Positions 53,627 through 62,322 are shown, counted from the stretch's first letter. The stretch: DNA of 64,000 nucleotides from an uncultured Coriobacteriales bacterium (GCA_934654475.1 CAKUFZ010000010.1:1-64000), one strand, 5' to 3'. The notes: generated by a model from the sequence alone, not told the origin. Made by a program: numbers and translations.

Positions 53627-55642
53627 ATGATCGACACCGCTTCTTCTCGCCGCAACTTCCTCATGGGTGCTGGCGCCGTCGCCGGCATCAGCGCCGTTGC
53701 CGGCACGGTCGCCGTCAAGCAGGCCCAGGCCGACGAGGCAGCTGCCGAGCCCGAGGGCGGCTACACCTACACGTGCGACGTCGTTGTCGCCGGCGCCGGT
53801 ATCGGCGGCCTGGCTGCAGCCGTCGCCTCCGTCGAGGCCGGCGCCCAGACCATCCTCGTTGAGGCCTCCGGTCACGTGGGCGGCACCTCTCGTTTCGCCG
53901 CCGGCGCCCTTGGCCCGCGCTTCGGCATCGACTGGAAGGCCGTTTACGCCAAGGTCCCGCTGTCCGATCCCGACCTGGGCAAGGCCATGATCGTGAACTG
54001 GGAGGAGACCGTCGACTGGATCAGCGGCCTGGGCCTCACCGTCGAGCAGCTCGCTCCCGGCAGCTCCTATCTGTGGATGGGCGGCCGTCGTCCCGCCGAG
54101 CAGGGCTCCAAGTCCTACACCGACGAGTACCTGCAGCAGTTCGGCCAGATTTTCAACGACAAGGGCGGCACCACGCTGCTCCTGACCCGCGCCACTGACC
54201 TCATCTGCGACGAGGCCGGCAAGCCTTGCGGCATCGTGTGCACCGACGCTGAGGGCAACAAGATCACTATCGGTGCCAAGCAGGTCATCATCGCCACCGG
54301 CGGCTTCCAGTGCAACAAGGAAATGATGACCCGTTACCTGGGCCGTCACGCCGACATCTCCCAGGCCCAGTGCGTGCCTTACCTCGACGGTACCGGCATC
54401 ATCATGGCCGAGAAGGCCGGCGCCAAGCTCTCCAAGAGCTTCGGCTCCTACTACGGCCACCCCCAGCCCTGGCCCCAGACCAGCTACTGCACTTATGATA
54501 CGCCCGAGGCCTATGAGGCGTGCGAGAACATCGACGACGTGCACATGGCCTACTACGGCGCCACGGTCCACGCCATCCAGACCCTCGGCGTGTACGTCAA
54601 CTGCGACGGCAAGCGCTTCGTGAACGAGGGCCTCACCTCCTCTCTGGTCAACCAGGAGATCATGCAGCAGTTCTACGCCCGCGCCTACCTCTTCTTCGAC
54701 GAGGCCGCTCACCAGACCATGGTTGAGACCGCTTACTGCAACGCTGCCGTTGTGGGCGGCGACCGCGTCGAGTGGCTGCGCGAGCACGGTGCCACCGTCG
54801 TCCAGGCCGACAGCCTCGAGGAGCTGGCCACCAAGGTCCAGACCGAGACCGTTTCCGGCGACAAGTTCAACGCCAACGCCTTCTTGCGCACGGCCAACGA
54901 GTGGAACGACGCCATCGCCAACGGCGCGACCAACGAGCTTGACGTGCCCGTGAAGTCCGGCGTGCCCCTGACCACCCCGCCCTTCTACTGCATCCCCGTT
55001 GTTGCCGGCGTCATGGGCACCTTCGGCGGCATCAAGATCGACGTCAACAGCCAGGTCATCGGCCTCGACGACCGTCCCATGGCCGGCCTGTGGGCCGTCC
55101 CGGGCGCTGCCGGCGGAATCATGGAGGGCGACTACTGGTGCGTCATGAGCGGCTACACCGTGTTCGGCCGCATCGCCGGTACCAACGCCGCCACGGCTGC
55201 CCTGGGTGGCGACGTGCCGCTGGCTGCCGACGTCATCGCTGCTGACAACGAGGCCGCCGAGGCCATCAGCATCGCCGCTGCCAAGGCCGCCGAGGAGGCC
55301 GCTGCCGCTCAGGCCGCTGGCTCTTCCGAGGAGAAGGCCCGCGACTCCGTTGCCTCCGACGCCGAGGCCAAGTGGGTCGACGGCACCTATGAGGGCGACG
55401 GCAAGGGCATCGGCGGCAGCGTGCCTGTGACCGTGACCGTCGAGGGCGGCGTCATCACCGCCGTCGAGGTCGGCGACAACTCCGAGACCGACGGCATTGG
55501 CACCAAGGCCATCGCCGAGATCCCCGGCGCCATCATCGCCGCCAACGGCACCGAGGGTGTTGACACCGTTTCCGGTGCCACCATCACCTCCAAGGCCATC
55601 AAGGACGCCGTTGACGCTGCTCTCGAGGGCGCTGCTCTCTAA
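53627..55642 (+). CDS. Tat-exported flavoprotein with C-terminal FMN-binding domain
   Basis: 671 residues from ATG 53627 (AAGGAGGT 5 bases upstream). Tat signal SSRRNFLMGAGAVAGISAVA. FAD Rossmann DVVVAGAGIGGLAAAVASVE at about 51-70. The catalytic body ends near MAGLWAVPGAAGGIMEGDYW. An Ala/Glu-rich helical linker (about 545-590) follows, then an FMN-binding domain with DTVSGATITS (SGAT at 649-652) almost at the C-terminus. The order is the reverse of the two other FMN paralogues here. Codons are strongly biased to C/G, suggesting high expression. Preceded by a LuxR gene. Confidence 0.92.
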   Translation: MIDTASSRRNFLMGAGAVAGISAVAGTVAVKQAQADEAAAEPEGGYTYTCDVVVAGAGIGGLAAAVASVEAGAQTILVEASGHVGGTSRFAAGALGPRFGIDWKAVYAKVPLSDPDLGKAMIVNWEETVDWISGLGLTVEQLAPGSSYLWMGGRRPAEQGSKSYTDEYLQQFGQIFNDKGGTTLLLTRATDLICDEAGKPCGIVCTDAEGNKITIGAKQVIIATGGFQCNKEMMTRYLGRHADISQAQCVPYLDGTGIIMAEKAGAKLSKSFGSYYGHPQPWPQTSYCTYDTPEAYEACENIDDVHMAYYGATVHAIQTLGVYVNCDGKRFVNEGLTSSLVNQEIMQQFYARAYLFFDEAAHQTMVETAYCNAAVVGGDRVEWLREHGATVVQADSLEELATKVQTETVSGDKFNANAFLRTANEWNDAIANGATNELDVPVKSGVPLTTPPFYCIPVVAGVMGTFGGIKIDVNSQVIGLDDRPMAGLWAVPGAAGGIMEGDYWCVMSGYTVFGRIAGTNAATAALGGDVPLAADVIAADNEAAEAISIAAAKAAEEAAAAQAAGSSEEKARDSVASDAEAKWVDGTYEGDGKGIGGSVPVTVTVEGGVITAVEVGDNSETDGIGTKAIAEIPGAIIAANGTEGVDTVSGATITSKAIKDAVDAALEGAAL

Positions 55643-55690
55643 GAAACGTGTCGTGCTAGGCAAGTTCTAGATAGCGATAGGTTTCACCAA

Positions 55691-55736
55691 GGCCGCCGTG
55701 CCCGGAAATCACCGGGTGCGGCGGCCTTTTTGTGCT
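55691..55736 (+). terminator. Rho-independent terminator
   Basis: GGCCGCCGTGCCCGG / CCGGGTGCGGCGGCC followed by TTTTTGTG, 50 bp after the flavoprotein stop. Confidence 0.92.
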
Positions 55737-55786
55737 CTGAGAAGCCGGCGGGGCCGGATTGCGCCGAGACGATGTGCTGAAATGGG

Positions 55787-55910
55787 CAAAAGTATGCGCT
55801 TTGCTGTCCAAGAGGATTGCGATGCCAAAACTCACAACTAATCTACCTGGCATTATATAAATCAAAGAATGGCGGATGGAACGTGCGGAGAGTTAAAGCG
55901 CATACTTTTG
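55787..55910. repeat. 124-bp inverted-repeat element, copy B
   Basis: Perfect 16-bp arms CAAAAGTATGCGCTTT (55787-55802) and AAAGCGCATACTTTTG (55895-55910), followed by GGTTTTTTCG. TACCTGG, the complement of the CCAGGTA core of copy A, lies near the middle (55844-55850). The region around it (55643-56137) otherwise holds the terminator and the ArsR sites. Confidence 0.85.
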
Positions 55911-56031
55911 GGTTTTTTCGCCTGCAGTGCCGCGTGCCGTAGGCGTTTCCGTGCGCGGCTCGTCGTTCTCGGGATGTTCCGTCGACCCAATCGCTTGCGG
56001 ATGGACCTCGACTCGTACCGATGGTCTCGAA

Positions 56032-56100
56032 ATTAAGCATTGACTTAATCCAAAACAGGCGTACAGTATGTCTCGTCAATTAAGCAAGCGCTTAATTGAC
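56032..56100. promoter_or_regulatory. Two ArsR-type operator palindromes
   Basis: GTCAATTAAGC-aagc-GCTTAATTGAC (56075-56100, 11-bp perfect arms) and ATTAAG-cattga-CTTAAT (56032-56049), both upstream of the ArsR start at 56138. The shared half-site ATTAAGC fits an ArsR/SmtB-type dimer. Confidence 0.75.
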
Positions 56101-56137
56101 GACTGGTCATCATGGGCAGCGGGGAGGAGGTCGTTCG

Positions 56138-56491
56138 ATGGACGTGTGCAAGATCTTCAAGGCGCTTGGCGATCCCACGCGCTACAAGATGTTCCTGCTG
56201 CTCCTCGAGCGCCACCATTGTCCCCGCTCGCTTGCCCAGGCACTCGACATCAGCGAGGCGGCCGTGTCGCAGCACATGGGGCAGCTCAAAGACTGCGGCC
56301 TCGTGATTGCTGTGCGCCACTGTCGCCACGTGCACTACGTGGTGGACGAGGCGGTGCTGGCGCAGGTGCGCGACCAGGTGGGCGAGTGGATCGGTTTCAC
56401 GCGCACGGCATGCGATTGCCAGGGACAGCCCCGCTGTGCCTTCTGCGAGGGTTGCCGGTGTACGAGCGTCGCGGGCGACGAGGACAAGTAA
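56138..56491 (+). CDS. ArsR-family metal(loid)-responsive repressor
   Basis: 117 residues from ATG 56138 (GGGGAGGAGG upstream; the longer frame from 56096 would start inside the operator). Winged HTH: IFKALGDPTRYKMFLLLLER, LDISEAAVSQHMGQLKDCGL. The C-terminus carries a dense Cys set (CDCQGQPRCAFCEGCRCTS), beyond the usual ArsR sensing pair, so metal or redox sensing is likely. Two strong palindromes upstream suggest autorepression. It is followed by the NifX-like gene, its probable regulon. Confidence 0.9.
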   Translation: MDVCKIFKALGDPTRYKMFLLLLERHHCPRSLAQALDISEAAVSQHMGQLKDCGLVIAVRHCRHVHYVVDEAVLAQVRDQVGEWIGFTRTACDCQGQPRCAFCEGCRCTSVAGDEDK

Positions 56492-56613
56492 GGGTTGTCG
56501 TCGGAGGTAGATTGGGCTCTTGCAGCCTGCTGGCTCCCTGTGAGGCGCCGAGGGCTGTTGTATACATATAAGTAGTGCGGCATCACCGCCGCACAACGGA
56601 GAAGGAGATTCAC

Positions 56614-56976
56614 ATGAGGGTTGCGGTTCCCAGCGATACTGATCAGGGCCTCGAGAGCACGCGCAGCGGTCACTTCGGCCATTCGCCCTACTTCACCATC
56701 GCCACGATCGAGGATGGCAAGGTGGAGAAGGTCGAGGTCTTCAAGAACGTCGACCATGATGAGTATGGCTGCGGCGGCGTCATCCAGTACGCGCTCAGCC
56801 TGGACATCGACGCCATCGTCGTGCTCGGCATGGGTCAGCCCCCGTTCCGCGCGTTCACGCAGAACGGCGCCTCGGTGTACATCGATGCCATGGCCCCCAC
56901 GGTGGGTGCCGTCATCGACAAGTTCATCGCCGGCGACCTGCGTCCGATGAGGCTCGACCAGGCCTGCGTGCATTAA
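56614..56976 (+). CDS. NifX/NifB-type Fe-Mo cofactor-binding domain protein
   Basis: 120 residues from ATG 56614 (GAGAAGGAG upstream). Typical of the dinitrogenase iron-molybdenum cofactor family: MRVAVPSDTDQGLESTRSGH, FGHSPYFTIATIEDG, and YGCGGVIQYALSLDIDAIVV with the Gly-Cys-Gly loop. Stand-alone members in non-diazotrophs are thought to handle Fe-S or metal clusters. Follows the ArsR gene by 122 bp on the same strand. Confidence 0.9.
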   Translation: MRVAVPSDTDQGLESTRSGHFGHSPYFTIATIEDGKVEKVEVFKNVDHDEYGCGGVIQYALSLDIDAIVVLGMGQPPFRAFTQNGASVYIDAMAPTVGAVIDKFIAGDLRPMRLDQACVH

Positions 56977-57012
56977 GTCGCGGGGAGTCCGAAGACCAAT
57001 ATGCATGTTGGT

Positions 57013-57044
57013 GGGAGCGTCGCAGGGACGCTCCTACCTTTTTG
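57013..57044 (+). terminator. Rho-independent terminator
   Basis: GGAGCGTC-gcagg-GACGCTCC followed by TACCTTTTTG, 35 bp after the NifX-like stop. Confidence 0.85.
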
Positions 57045-57547
57045 CGTATGCGTGCATGGGCATCGCACAGACGGCTTGGGCTGGAGGAGCGTGGGCGGCG
57101 GCGACGTACGGTGCCCTGGCGTGCATGTTGGCAGGAGCATCGCGAGGGCGTTTCCTTCTTGAGCGGGAGCACGGGCTTACCGTTTGGACTCTCTTGATTT
57201 TGCATGAATTGGTGCCAGTTGGCGCGATTCCTTCGAATGCATGCAACGATTGGCATTCTGCCCAATCGAATGTTTACGGATTCGTTTTGCTTGTGGTATG
57301 GTGCACTGCCCCAAGGGTTCTCGCTTTTGGGTTAGTTTTTCTGCCCGTGCTGGCACTGTAAGCAATCGTCTGTTGCCGACGATGTCACATGGGTATGCGT
57401 ATGGCCGGGGGAAGGGCGCGCGGTTGCCAGACGAGTTTCGTGCCTGCCTCTTGGCCAGAGTTCGTTTTGCACTGTGCCTACCGCACCGGGCGATGCCGCG
57501 CGGCATACTATACTGATAGACAATTTGTCGGCATCGCGGTGGGAGTT
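57045..57547. other. ~500-bp intergenic region with degenerate terminator copy
   Basis: A decayed copy of the preceding 40 bp (GCATGTTGG.. at 57122, including the terminator stem) lies 120 bp downstream. A CGATTGG / CCAATCG pair lies at 57248-57270. No gene is supported; a 118-codon frame at 57005-57361 starts inside the terminator and is probably chance. Confidence 0.45.
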
Positions 57548-58642
57548 ATGGACAAGTACTACCTGTACGTTACAGCTTTCGTGCTCTTCACATCGCTCAT
57601 CGCCATTGCCATGGTGCGCGCCAACGTCGTGCTCCCGCACCGCGTGCAGCGTCTGTTCACACTTGCGTTTGCCGGCATTATCGTGGGCTCAGCCTCCGAG
57701 TTTCTCACCGTGTGGTTTGATGGCGCTGGCTCGTTTGCTCGCCCTGTCATGTGCATAGCGCAGGCGCTCGATTACGCGTGCGCTCTCTTCGCGCCCATTG
57801 CGGTTTCTGCTGCCTTCGTTAACGAGAAGAGCAAGTATGTGCGCGTGGCGCTTATCGTTGCCGGGGTGCATGCAGCCGTCCAGCTGGCCTTGTCCTTCTC
57901 GGGGCTCGTCTTCGTCGTCGATGACAACGCCGTCTTTTCCAGAGGGCCCCTGTATCCGCTGTACATCGCCACATACGGCGTTGTCGCAATCTATGTCATG
58001 TGGGAGACGATGCATTATCTTACCCGGCTTGAGATGCGCGTCCGGTACATCCCCTGGCTCGTCCTCGCCTTTGTTGCCGTCTCGACCATCGTGAACGTTG
58101 TCGATACCTCTGTCCTGATGGTCTGGGCCACGCTCACTGTGTGCGGAATCTTTTTCTATATGCTCTATTGTCTGTTTGTCCAGCAGACCGATGCCCTCAC
58201 ATGCCTGTTTAACAGGCAAAGTTATACGGCTCGCCTTTCGAACCTCTGCGACTCTGTAGAGGTGATCTTCTTCGATGTCGATGACTTCAAAAGTGTGAAC
58301 GACAAGCACGGCCACGATGTGGGCGACGAGTGCCTTGTCGCCGTTGCCAAGGCAATCTATGACGTGTACGGACACGACGGCAATTGCTTCCGCATAGGCG
58401 GCGACGAGTTCAGCGTCATTCTGCATCGCAACATGGCGGGGGTGGACGCCCTTGAGGAGACGTTTGCCAAGAAGATTGCCGATCTGAACACGGAGCATTC
58501 CTGGATGACCACGGTGTCAATCGGGCACGCTCATTTTGAGCCTGGGGACGACATGCGGGAGTGCGTGCGCCGCGCGGATGTCCAGATGTACGAGCGCAAA
58601 CGTGCCGCGAAGTCTCGCGTTGCCTCTGAGGGCGTCGCTTAG
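57548..58642 (+). CDS. Membrane-bound GGDEF diguanylate cyclase
   Basis: 364 residues from ATG 57548; a GGGAG lies only 2 bases away, so the start could be slightly different. Seven or so membrane helices occupy about residues 5-220 (YLYVTAFVLFTSLIAIAMVR). The GGDEF domain follows: DALTCLFNRQSYTARLSNLC, VIFFDVDDFKSVNDKHGHDV, and an intact RIGGDEFSVIL. Intact catalytic residues suggest it makes c-di-GMP. No RxxD inhibitory site is obvious upstream of the GGDEF motif. Stand-alone gene. Confidence 0.9.
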   Translation: MDKYYLYVTAFVLFTSLIAIAMVRANVVLPHRVQRLFTLAFAGIIVGSASEFLTVWFDGAGSFARPVMCIAQALDYACALFAPIAVSAAFVNEKSKYVRVALIVAGVHAAVQLALSFSGLVFVVDDNAVFSRGPLYPLYIATYGVVAIYVMWETMHYLTRLEMRVRYIPWLVLAFVAVSTIVNVVDTSVLMVWATLTVCGIFFYMLYCLFVQQTDALTCLFNRQSYTARLSNLCDSVEVIFFDVDDFKSVNDKHGHDVGDECLVAVAKAIYDVYGHDGNCFRIGGDEFSVILHRNMAGVDALEETFAKKIADLNTEHSWMTTVSIGHAHFEPGDDMRECVRRADVQMYERKRAAKSRVASEGVA

Positions 58643-58902
58643 ATTTGCAGTGCGCATGGGACGTCGGTCAGATTTCGGGCAAAATCCCGAGGCGGACGGC
58701 TGGATCGCGTTTTCTATCAAGCGCTACATTCCGGGCTTTCAAATGCCTGTTGACCCAGCTTCAAGGGCACTCTGAAAATTTGCCAAACAAATCCTAGTGA
58801 CTTGCGGGTATTTGAACGCCTTTTCGCCTATACTGAACCCCATCAAGATCTGCGGCCACGTGCTGCAGGCGGGATTGGGAGTATCAGGGAGAAGGAGGAG
58901 CG

Positions 58903-59697
58903 ATGCTCACACTCGAGAACATCGCGTTTGAGGCACCGGCGGGCGTCGACGCCGCAGGAAAGCCCGTTCCCGGCAGGCGCATCATCGACGACCTGTCGCT
59001 GAACATCGAAACCGGCAAGATCACGGTCATCACCGGCCCCAACGGCGGCGGCAAGTCCACGCTCGCACGTCTCATCATGGGCATCGAGAAGCCCACGTCG
59101 GGTCGCATCGACTTTGAGGGCAAGGACATCACCGCAGCTACCATCGACGAACGCGCTCGCATGGGCATCGGCTATGGTTTCCAGGCGCCGGCCCGCTTCA
59201 AGGGCATGAAGGTCCGCAAGCTTCTCAAGCTTGCTTCGGGCAAGAAGATTTCGGCCCAGGAGTGCAACGAGTACCTGAGCGCCGTGGGCCTGTGCTCGAG
59301 CAACTACCTTATGCGCGACGTGGACAAGAGCCTCTCCGGCGGCGAGCTCAAGCGCATCGAGATTGCCACGGTGCTTGCGCGCAACCCGCGCCTGGCCATC
59401 TTCGACGAGCCCGAGGCCGGCATCGACCTATGGAGCTTCGACAGGCTTATCGGCACGTTCCAGAAGTTCCATGCCGACCAGCCCGACCACGCCCTGGTCA
59501 TCATCTCGCACCAGGAGCGCATCATGGACATCGCCGACAACATCGTGGTTATCAAGGACGGCCGCGTCGACCGCCAGGGCACGCGCGAGGAGATGTTCCC
59601 CACCCTCATGATTCGCCGCCACGCCGCCAACGTCTCGTGCGGCCTGGGCACTGTTGACACCGAGCTGGGCCAGTGGTCCCTGAATCCGGAGGATTAG
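58903..59697 (+). CDS. sufC: Fe-S cluster assembly ATPase SufC
   Basis: 264 residues from ATG 58903 (AGAAGGAGGAG upstream). Walker A GPNGGGKSTLARLIMG, SufC-type Q-loop region IGYGFQAPARFKGM, signature SLSGGELKRIEIATVLARNP, Walker B IFDEPEAGIDLWSF, H-loop ISHQ. Provides ATP-driven conformational change to the SufB/D scaffold. The stop is 2 bases before the next ATG, whose ribosome site is inside this gene, so the two are translationally coupled. Confidence 0.95.
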   Translation: MLTLENIAFEAPAGVDAAGKPVPGRRIIDDLSLNIETGKITVITGPNGGGKSTLARLIMGIEKPTSGRIDFEGKDITAATIDERARMGIGYGFQAPARFKGMKVRKLLKLASGKKISAQECNEYLSAVGLCSSNYLMRDVDKSLSGGELKRIEIATVLARNPRLAIFDEPEAGIDLWSFDRLIGTFQKFHADQPDHALVIISHQERIMDIADNIVVIKDGRVDRQGTREEMFPTLMIRRHAANVSCGLGTVDTELGQWSLNPED

Positions 59698-59699
59698 AG

Positions 59700-60680
59700 A
59701 TGAGCGAAGAGCAGAACATGGCCACGGCCGCCCAGGCGGGCGCCCTTGATGCGAGCGAGATTGACTCCATCACCTCCGACATGCTTCAGATTATCGCCGA
59801 CATGAAGGCCGGCGAGACCACGGGTGCCATCAACATTCGCAAGGACGGCCACCTTGCGGCGCGCCAGAACTCCGAGAACATCGTCATCACGACGAAGGAG
59901 GACCTGCCGGGCATCGACATCAACGTCGCCCCTGGCACGCAGGGCGAGCAGCTCCACATCCCCGTGGTGCTCACCGAGAGCGGCCTCACCGACAAGGTGT
60001 ACAACGACTTCTTCATCGGCGAGGGTGCCGACGTGTATATCGTCGCTGGTTGCGGCGTGCATAACGACGGTTGCGAGGACTCCCAGCATGACGGCATCCA
60101 CCGCTTCTTCCTGGGCAAGAACAGCCGCGTCGTCTACCTCGAGAAGCACTACGGCGAGGGCTCGGGCGAGGGTGCGCGCATCCTCAACCCGGTGACTGAG
60201 GTCCACATGGAGGACGGCTCCACCATGGAGATGCTCACCGTGCAGATTGAGGGCGTCTCGAGCACCGTGCGCGACACCGACTGCTACCTGGGCTCCAACT
60301 GCAAGCTCACCCTCGCCGAGAAGCTCATGACCACGGGTGACCAGACCGCGACCTCCAACATGAAGGTCGTCATGGAGGGCGACGGCTCCTCCGTGCAGGT
60401 CATCAGCCGCTCGGTTGCCAAGGATAACTCGCAGCAGATCTTCAACCCGCTGGTCATCGGCGCCGCCGACTGCCGCGGCCACGTGCAGTGCGACGCCATC
60501 CTCATGGGCAAGGCCAAGGTCCGCGCCATCCCCGGTATCGAGGCCGACTCCGAGGACGCCCAGCTCGTGCACGAGGCTGCCATCGGCAAGATTGCCGGCG
60601 AGGAAATCATCAAGCTCATGACCCTGGGTCTCACCGAGGAAGAGGCCGAGGAGCAGATCATCCAGGACTTCTTGAGCTAA
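59700..60680 (+). CDS. SufB/SufD-family Fe-S cluster scaffold protein
   Basis: 326 residues from ATG 59700 (GGAGG in the end of sufC). The whole protein corresponds to the SufBD beta-helix core: VLTESGLTDKVYNDFFIGEG, AGCGVHNDGCEDSQHDGIHR, GSSVQVISRSVAKDNSQQIF, AAIGKIAGEEIIKLMTLGLT. It is shorter than SufB (~480) or SufD (~420) of classical operons, and no second SufB/D, SufS, SufU or SufE gene follows. With SufC it forms a two-gene, SmsCB-like unit. I cannot decide between a SufB-like and SufD-like role from residues alone. Confidence 0.9.
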   Translation: MSEEQNMATAAQAGALDASEIDSITSDMLQIIADMKAGETTGAINIRKDGHLAARQNSENIVITTKEDLPGIDINVAPGTQGEQLHIPVVLTESGLTDKVYNDFFIGEGADVYIVAGCGVHNDGCEDSQHDGIHRFFLGKNSRVVYLEKHYGEGSGEGARILNPVTEVHMEDGSTMEMLTVQIEGVSSTVRDTDCYLGSNCKLTLAEKLMTTGDQTATSNMKVVMEGDGSSVQVISRSVAKDNSQQIFNPLVIGAADCRGHVQCDAILMGKAKVRAIPGIEADSEDAQLVHEAAIGKIAGEEIIKLMTLGLTEEEAEEQIIQDFLS

Positions 60681-60778
60681 GAGATCAACGCAAGCGAGAT
60701 TACGCTCTGTGCCAAGGCGCATCGAAGGCCGTGGCGAGCATGGCGTTCATCTTCTGCAAACGAGATCGCGCTCTGTGT

Positions 60779-60822
60779 AAGGCGCACCTGTTAGGGTTTG
60801 AGGTCCGCAGGTGCGCCTTTTT
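60779..60822 (+). terminator. Rho-independent terminator of the suf operon
   Basis: GGCGCACCTG ... CAGGTGCGCC followed by TTTTTT. Preceded by a direct repeat of CGAGAT(t/c)(a/g)CGCTCTGTG (60696 and 60759). Confidence 0.92.
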
Positions 60823-60865
60823 TGCCGAACATTGCGGGCGGTTGGCTTGCCGACGTCCTAAACTC

Positions 60866-60992
60866 CCGCGTGTTTGCGTTTTAATTGCGGCGCGGTGACT
60901 ATCCGCACTGTGTGGGTTTGCATCAGCGCAGGTAGATGAGGTGGGGCCTTGGGCCGTATATCTCGTTGTTGCAACAAAACGCAAACATGCCG
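60866..60992. repeat. 127-bp inverted-repeat element, copy C
   Basis: Arms CCGCGTGTTTGCGTTTT (from 60866) and AAAACGCAAACATGCCGG (60976-60993), followed by TTTTTG. CAGGTAGATGA lies near the middle (60929). The same arm sequence (GTTTGCGTTTT) as copy A and the same overall size. Confidence 0.85.
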
Positions 60993-61269
60993 GTTTTTGT
61001 GCAGTGCCGACCGTAAGCGGGCGCGGATTTGAGGGGAGCGTGCGAGGGTATGGGAACGAACGGCGGTTGCAGAGACGACTTGCCAGCTGTGGATTGCGAG
61101 ATGACGCCGAAAGGCACGGGCTTGCGCCCCATCTTGCTCGAGCTGCGCATGCCGTTTTCGCCGGAGGCGGGGAGTGACGGCGTGCCGGGCATGCTCGCTC
61201 GGATGCCACAGCGCCTCGATATTGGCTGGCCCGGTGTGACGCTCGCCTGAGGGGCCTTCCATCGTTCCT
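60993..61269. other. Intergenic region between SUF and LytTR genes
   Basis: Holds a 66-codon + strand frame (61050-61250) with a weak GAGGGT before its ATG. The frame has no recognisable motif, so I do not call it a gene. Confidence 0.3.
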
Positions 61270-62055
61270 CTAGCGCATCCTCTGCTCGAGAAGCGCTCGG
61301 ATGGTCGTGTACTTCTTCTCTGGGATCGGCAGAATCGTTCCGTCGCGCAATTCAACTTGAAAACGCGAGATGCTCGAGATGAAAGCCGGGTTGACCAGGT
61401 AACTTGCATGGCAGCGCACAAGCAGGTCTTGGTAGAGTTTGGCAATTGCCGAAAGGGACTCGGTGGCCTCGTAGGCGCCGCTTGAGGAATGAACCAGCGT
61501 GTGGCGGCCATGGCTTTCGGCGTACACGATGTTCTCGTGATCGAGGTAAATCGATGTGTGCCCTTTTGTGCGCAAGCAGACCCTGCCTGAAGCGGGAGTC
61601 CCTTCGTAGTGCATCTCCGTCCCAAATGTCTCGTCATAATGCAGGGGGTAAATGGTGTCGCGCTTGTCGTATGCGATGGCATTTGAGATATGGCACAAAA
61701 GGATGCGCGGTGCTTCTTTGCAGCCTACCCAGCTGAGATGGATTCGCTGGCTCACCCGTCCCGTTGCCCCGTTTGGCCAGAATGTGTCGACGAGGAACAT
61801 CAACACCACCTCGACGACCGAGGGGCTTCCGGTGGGAAGCGCGGTGACGCTGAGGTCGTGAACAGCAAACTTTAGATTGTTGTTCTCGGCGTAGAAGGTG
61901 TTTCTGAGCGTTTCCTGCGTCTGGATGATTTGACCTTCACCGGGGCCAATCCAAAGCACGTTCGGGTGACAGGCGTCCAGAAAGGGTTCGATATCGTTGT
62001 CGTAGTACGCAAGCAGTACCCTTGCCGATAGTTCGGCGATGTCTTCGCAACGCAT
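61270..62055 (-). CDS. LytTR-family regulator with N-terminal SnoaL/NTF2-like domain
   Basis: 261 residues from ATG 62055 (GGGAGG upstream). About residues 5-135 look like a SnoaL/NTF2-like cone fold (DIAELSARVLLAYYDNDIEP, PNVLWIGPGEGQIIQTQETL), a possible ligand or polyketide-like sensor. The C-terminal ~95 residues are a LytTR DNA-binding domain (IVYAESHGRHTLVHSS, LLVRCHASYLVNPAFISSIS, LPIPEKKYTTIRALLEQRM). There is no receiver domain, so it is not a classical response regulator. Convergent with the SUF operon. Confidence 0.82.
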   Translation of the reverse strand: MRCEDIAELSARVLLAYYDNDIEPFLDACHPNVLWIGPGEGQIIQTQETLRNTFYAENNNLKFAVHDLSVTALPTGSPSVVEVVLMFLVDTFWPNGATGRVSQRIHLSWVGCKEAPRILLCHISNAIAYDKRDTIYPLHYDETFGTEMHYEGTPASGRVCLRTKGHTSIYLDHENIVYAESHGRHTLVHSSSGAYEATESLSAIAKLYQDLLVRCHASYLVNPAFISSISRFQVELRDGTILPIPEKKYTTIRALLEQRMR

Positions 62056-62322
62056 GCTGACCTCCCGCGCCTCTTGTTGGTGCAATGATAGTCCCAAAGG
62101 GCGGCAAGGCGTGCTTCGCATGATTGGCGAGATGGGAAACACTACCTAACGAGGTTGTTTCCTCGAAGATAGTTGGAGCTGAGATACGGCAGATTCCCCT
62201 GTATGCTATGCACTGCATCGGGGAGGGCTGCGTGAAGGCGGGGATGTAGGCGCTGTTTGCTGGTCGGTAGGGGAAGGAGGAGAAGGCAAGTGGCGCTAGT
62301 AACCCGGGCTGCTCATGAAAAT

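Noticed and set aside
53327..55663. 778-codon open frame on the - strand
   Set aside because: Antisense of the C-terminal-FMN flavoprotein; Gly/Val/Asp/His-rich, no recognisable motif.
57005..57361. 118-codon hydrophobic frame after the NifX-like gene
   Set aside because: Starts inside a terminator hairpin, lacks a ribosome site, and covers a decayed repeat of the terminator region.
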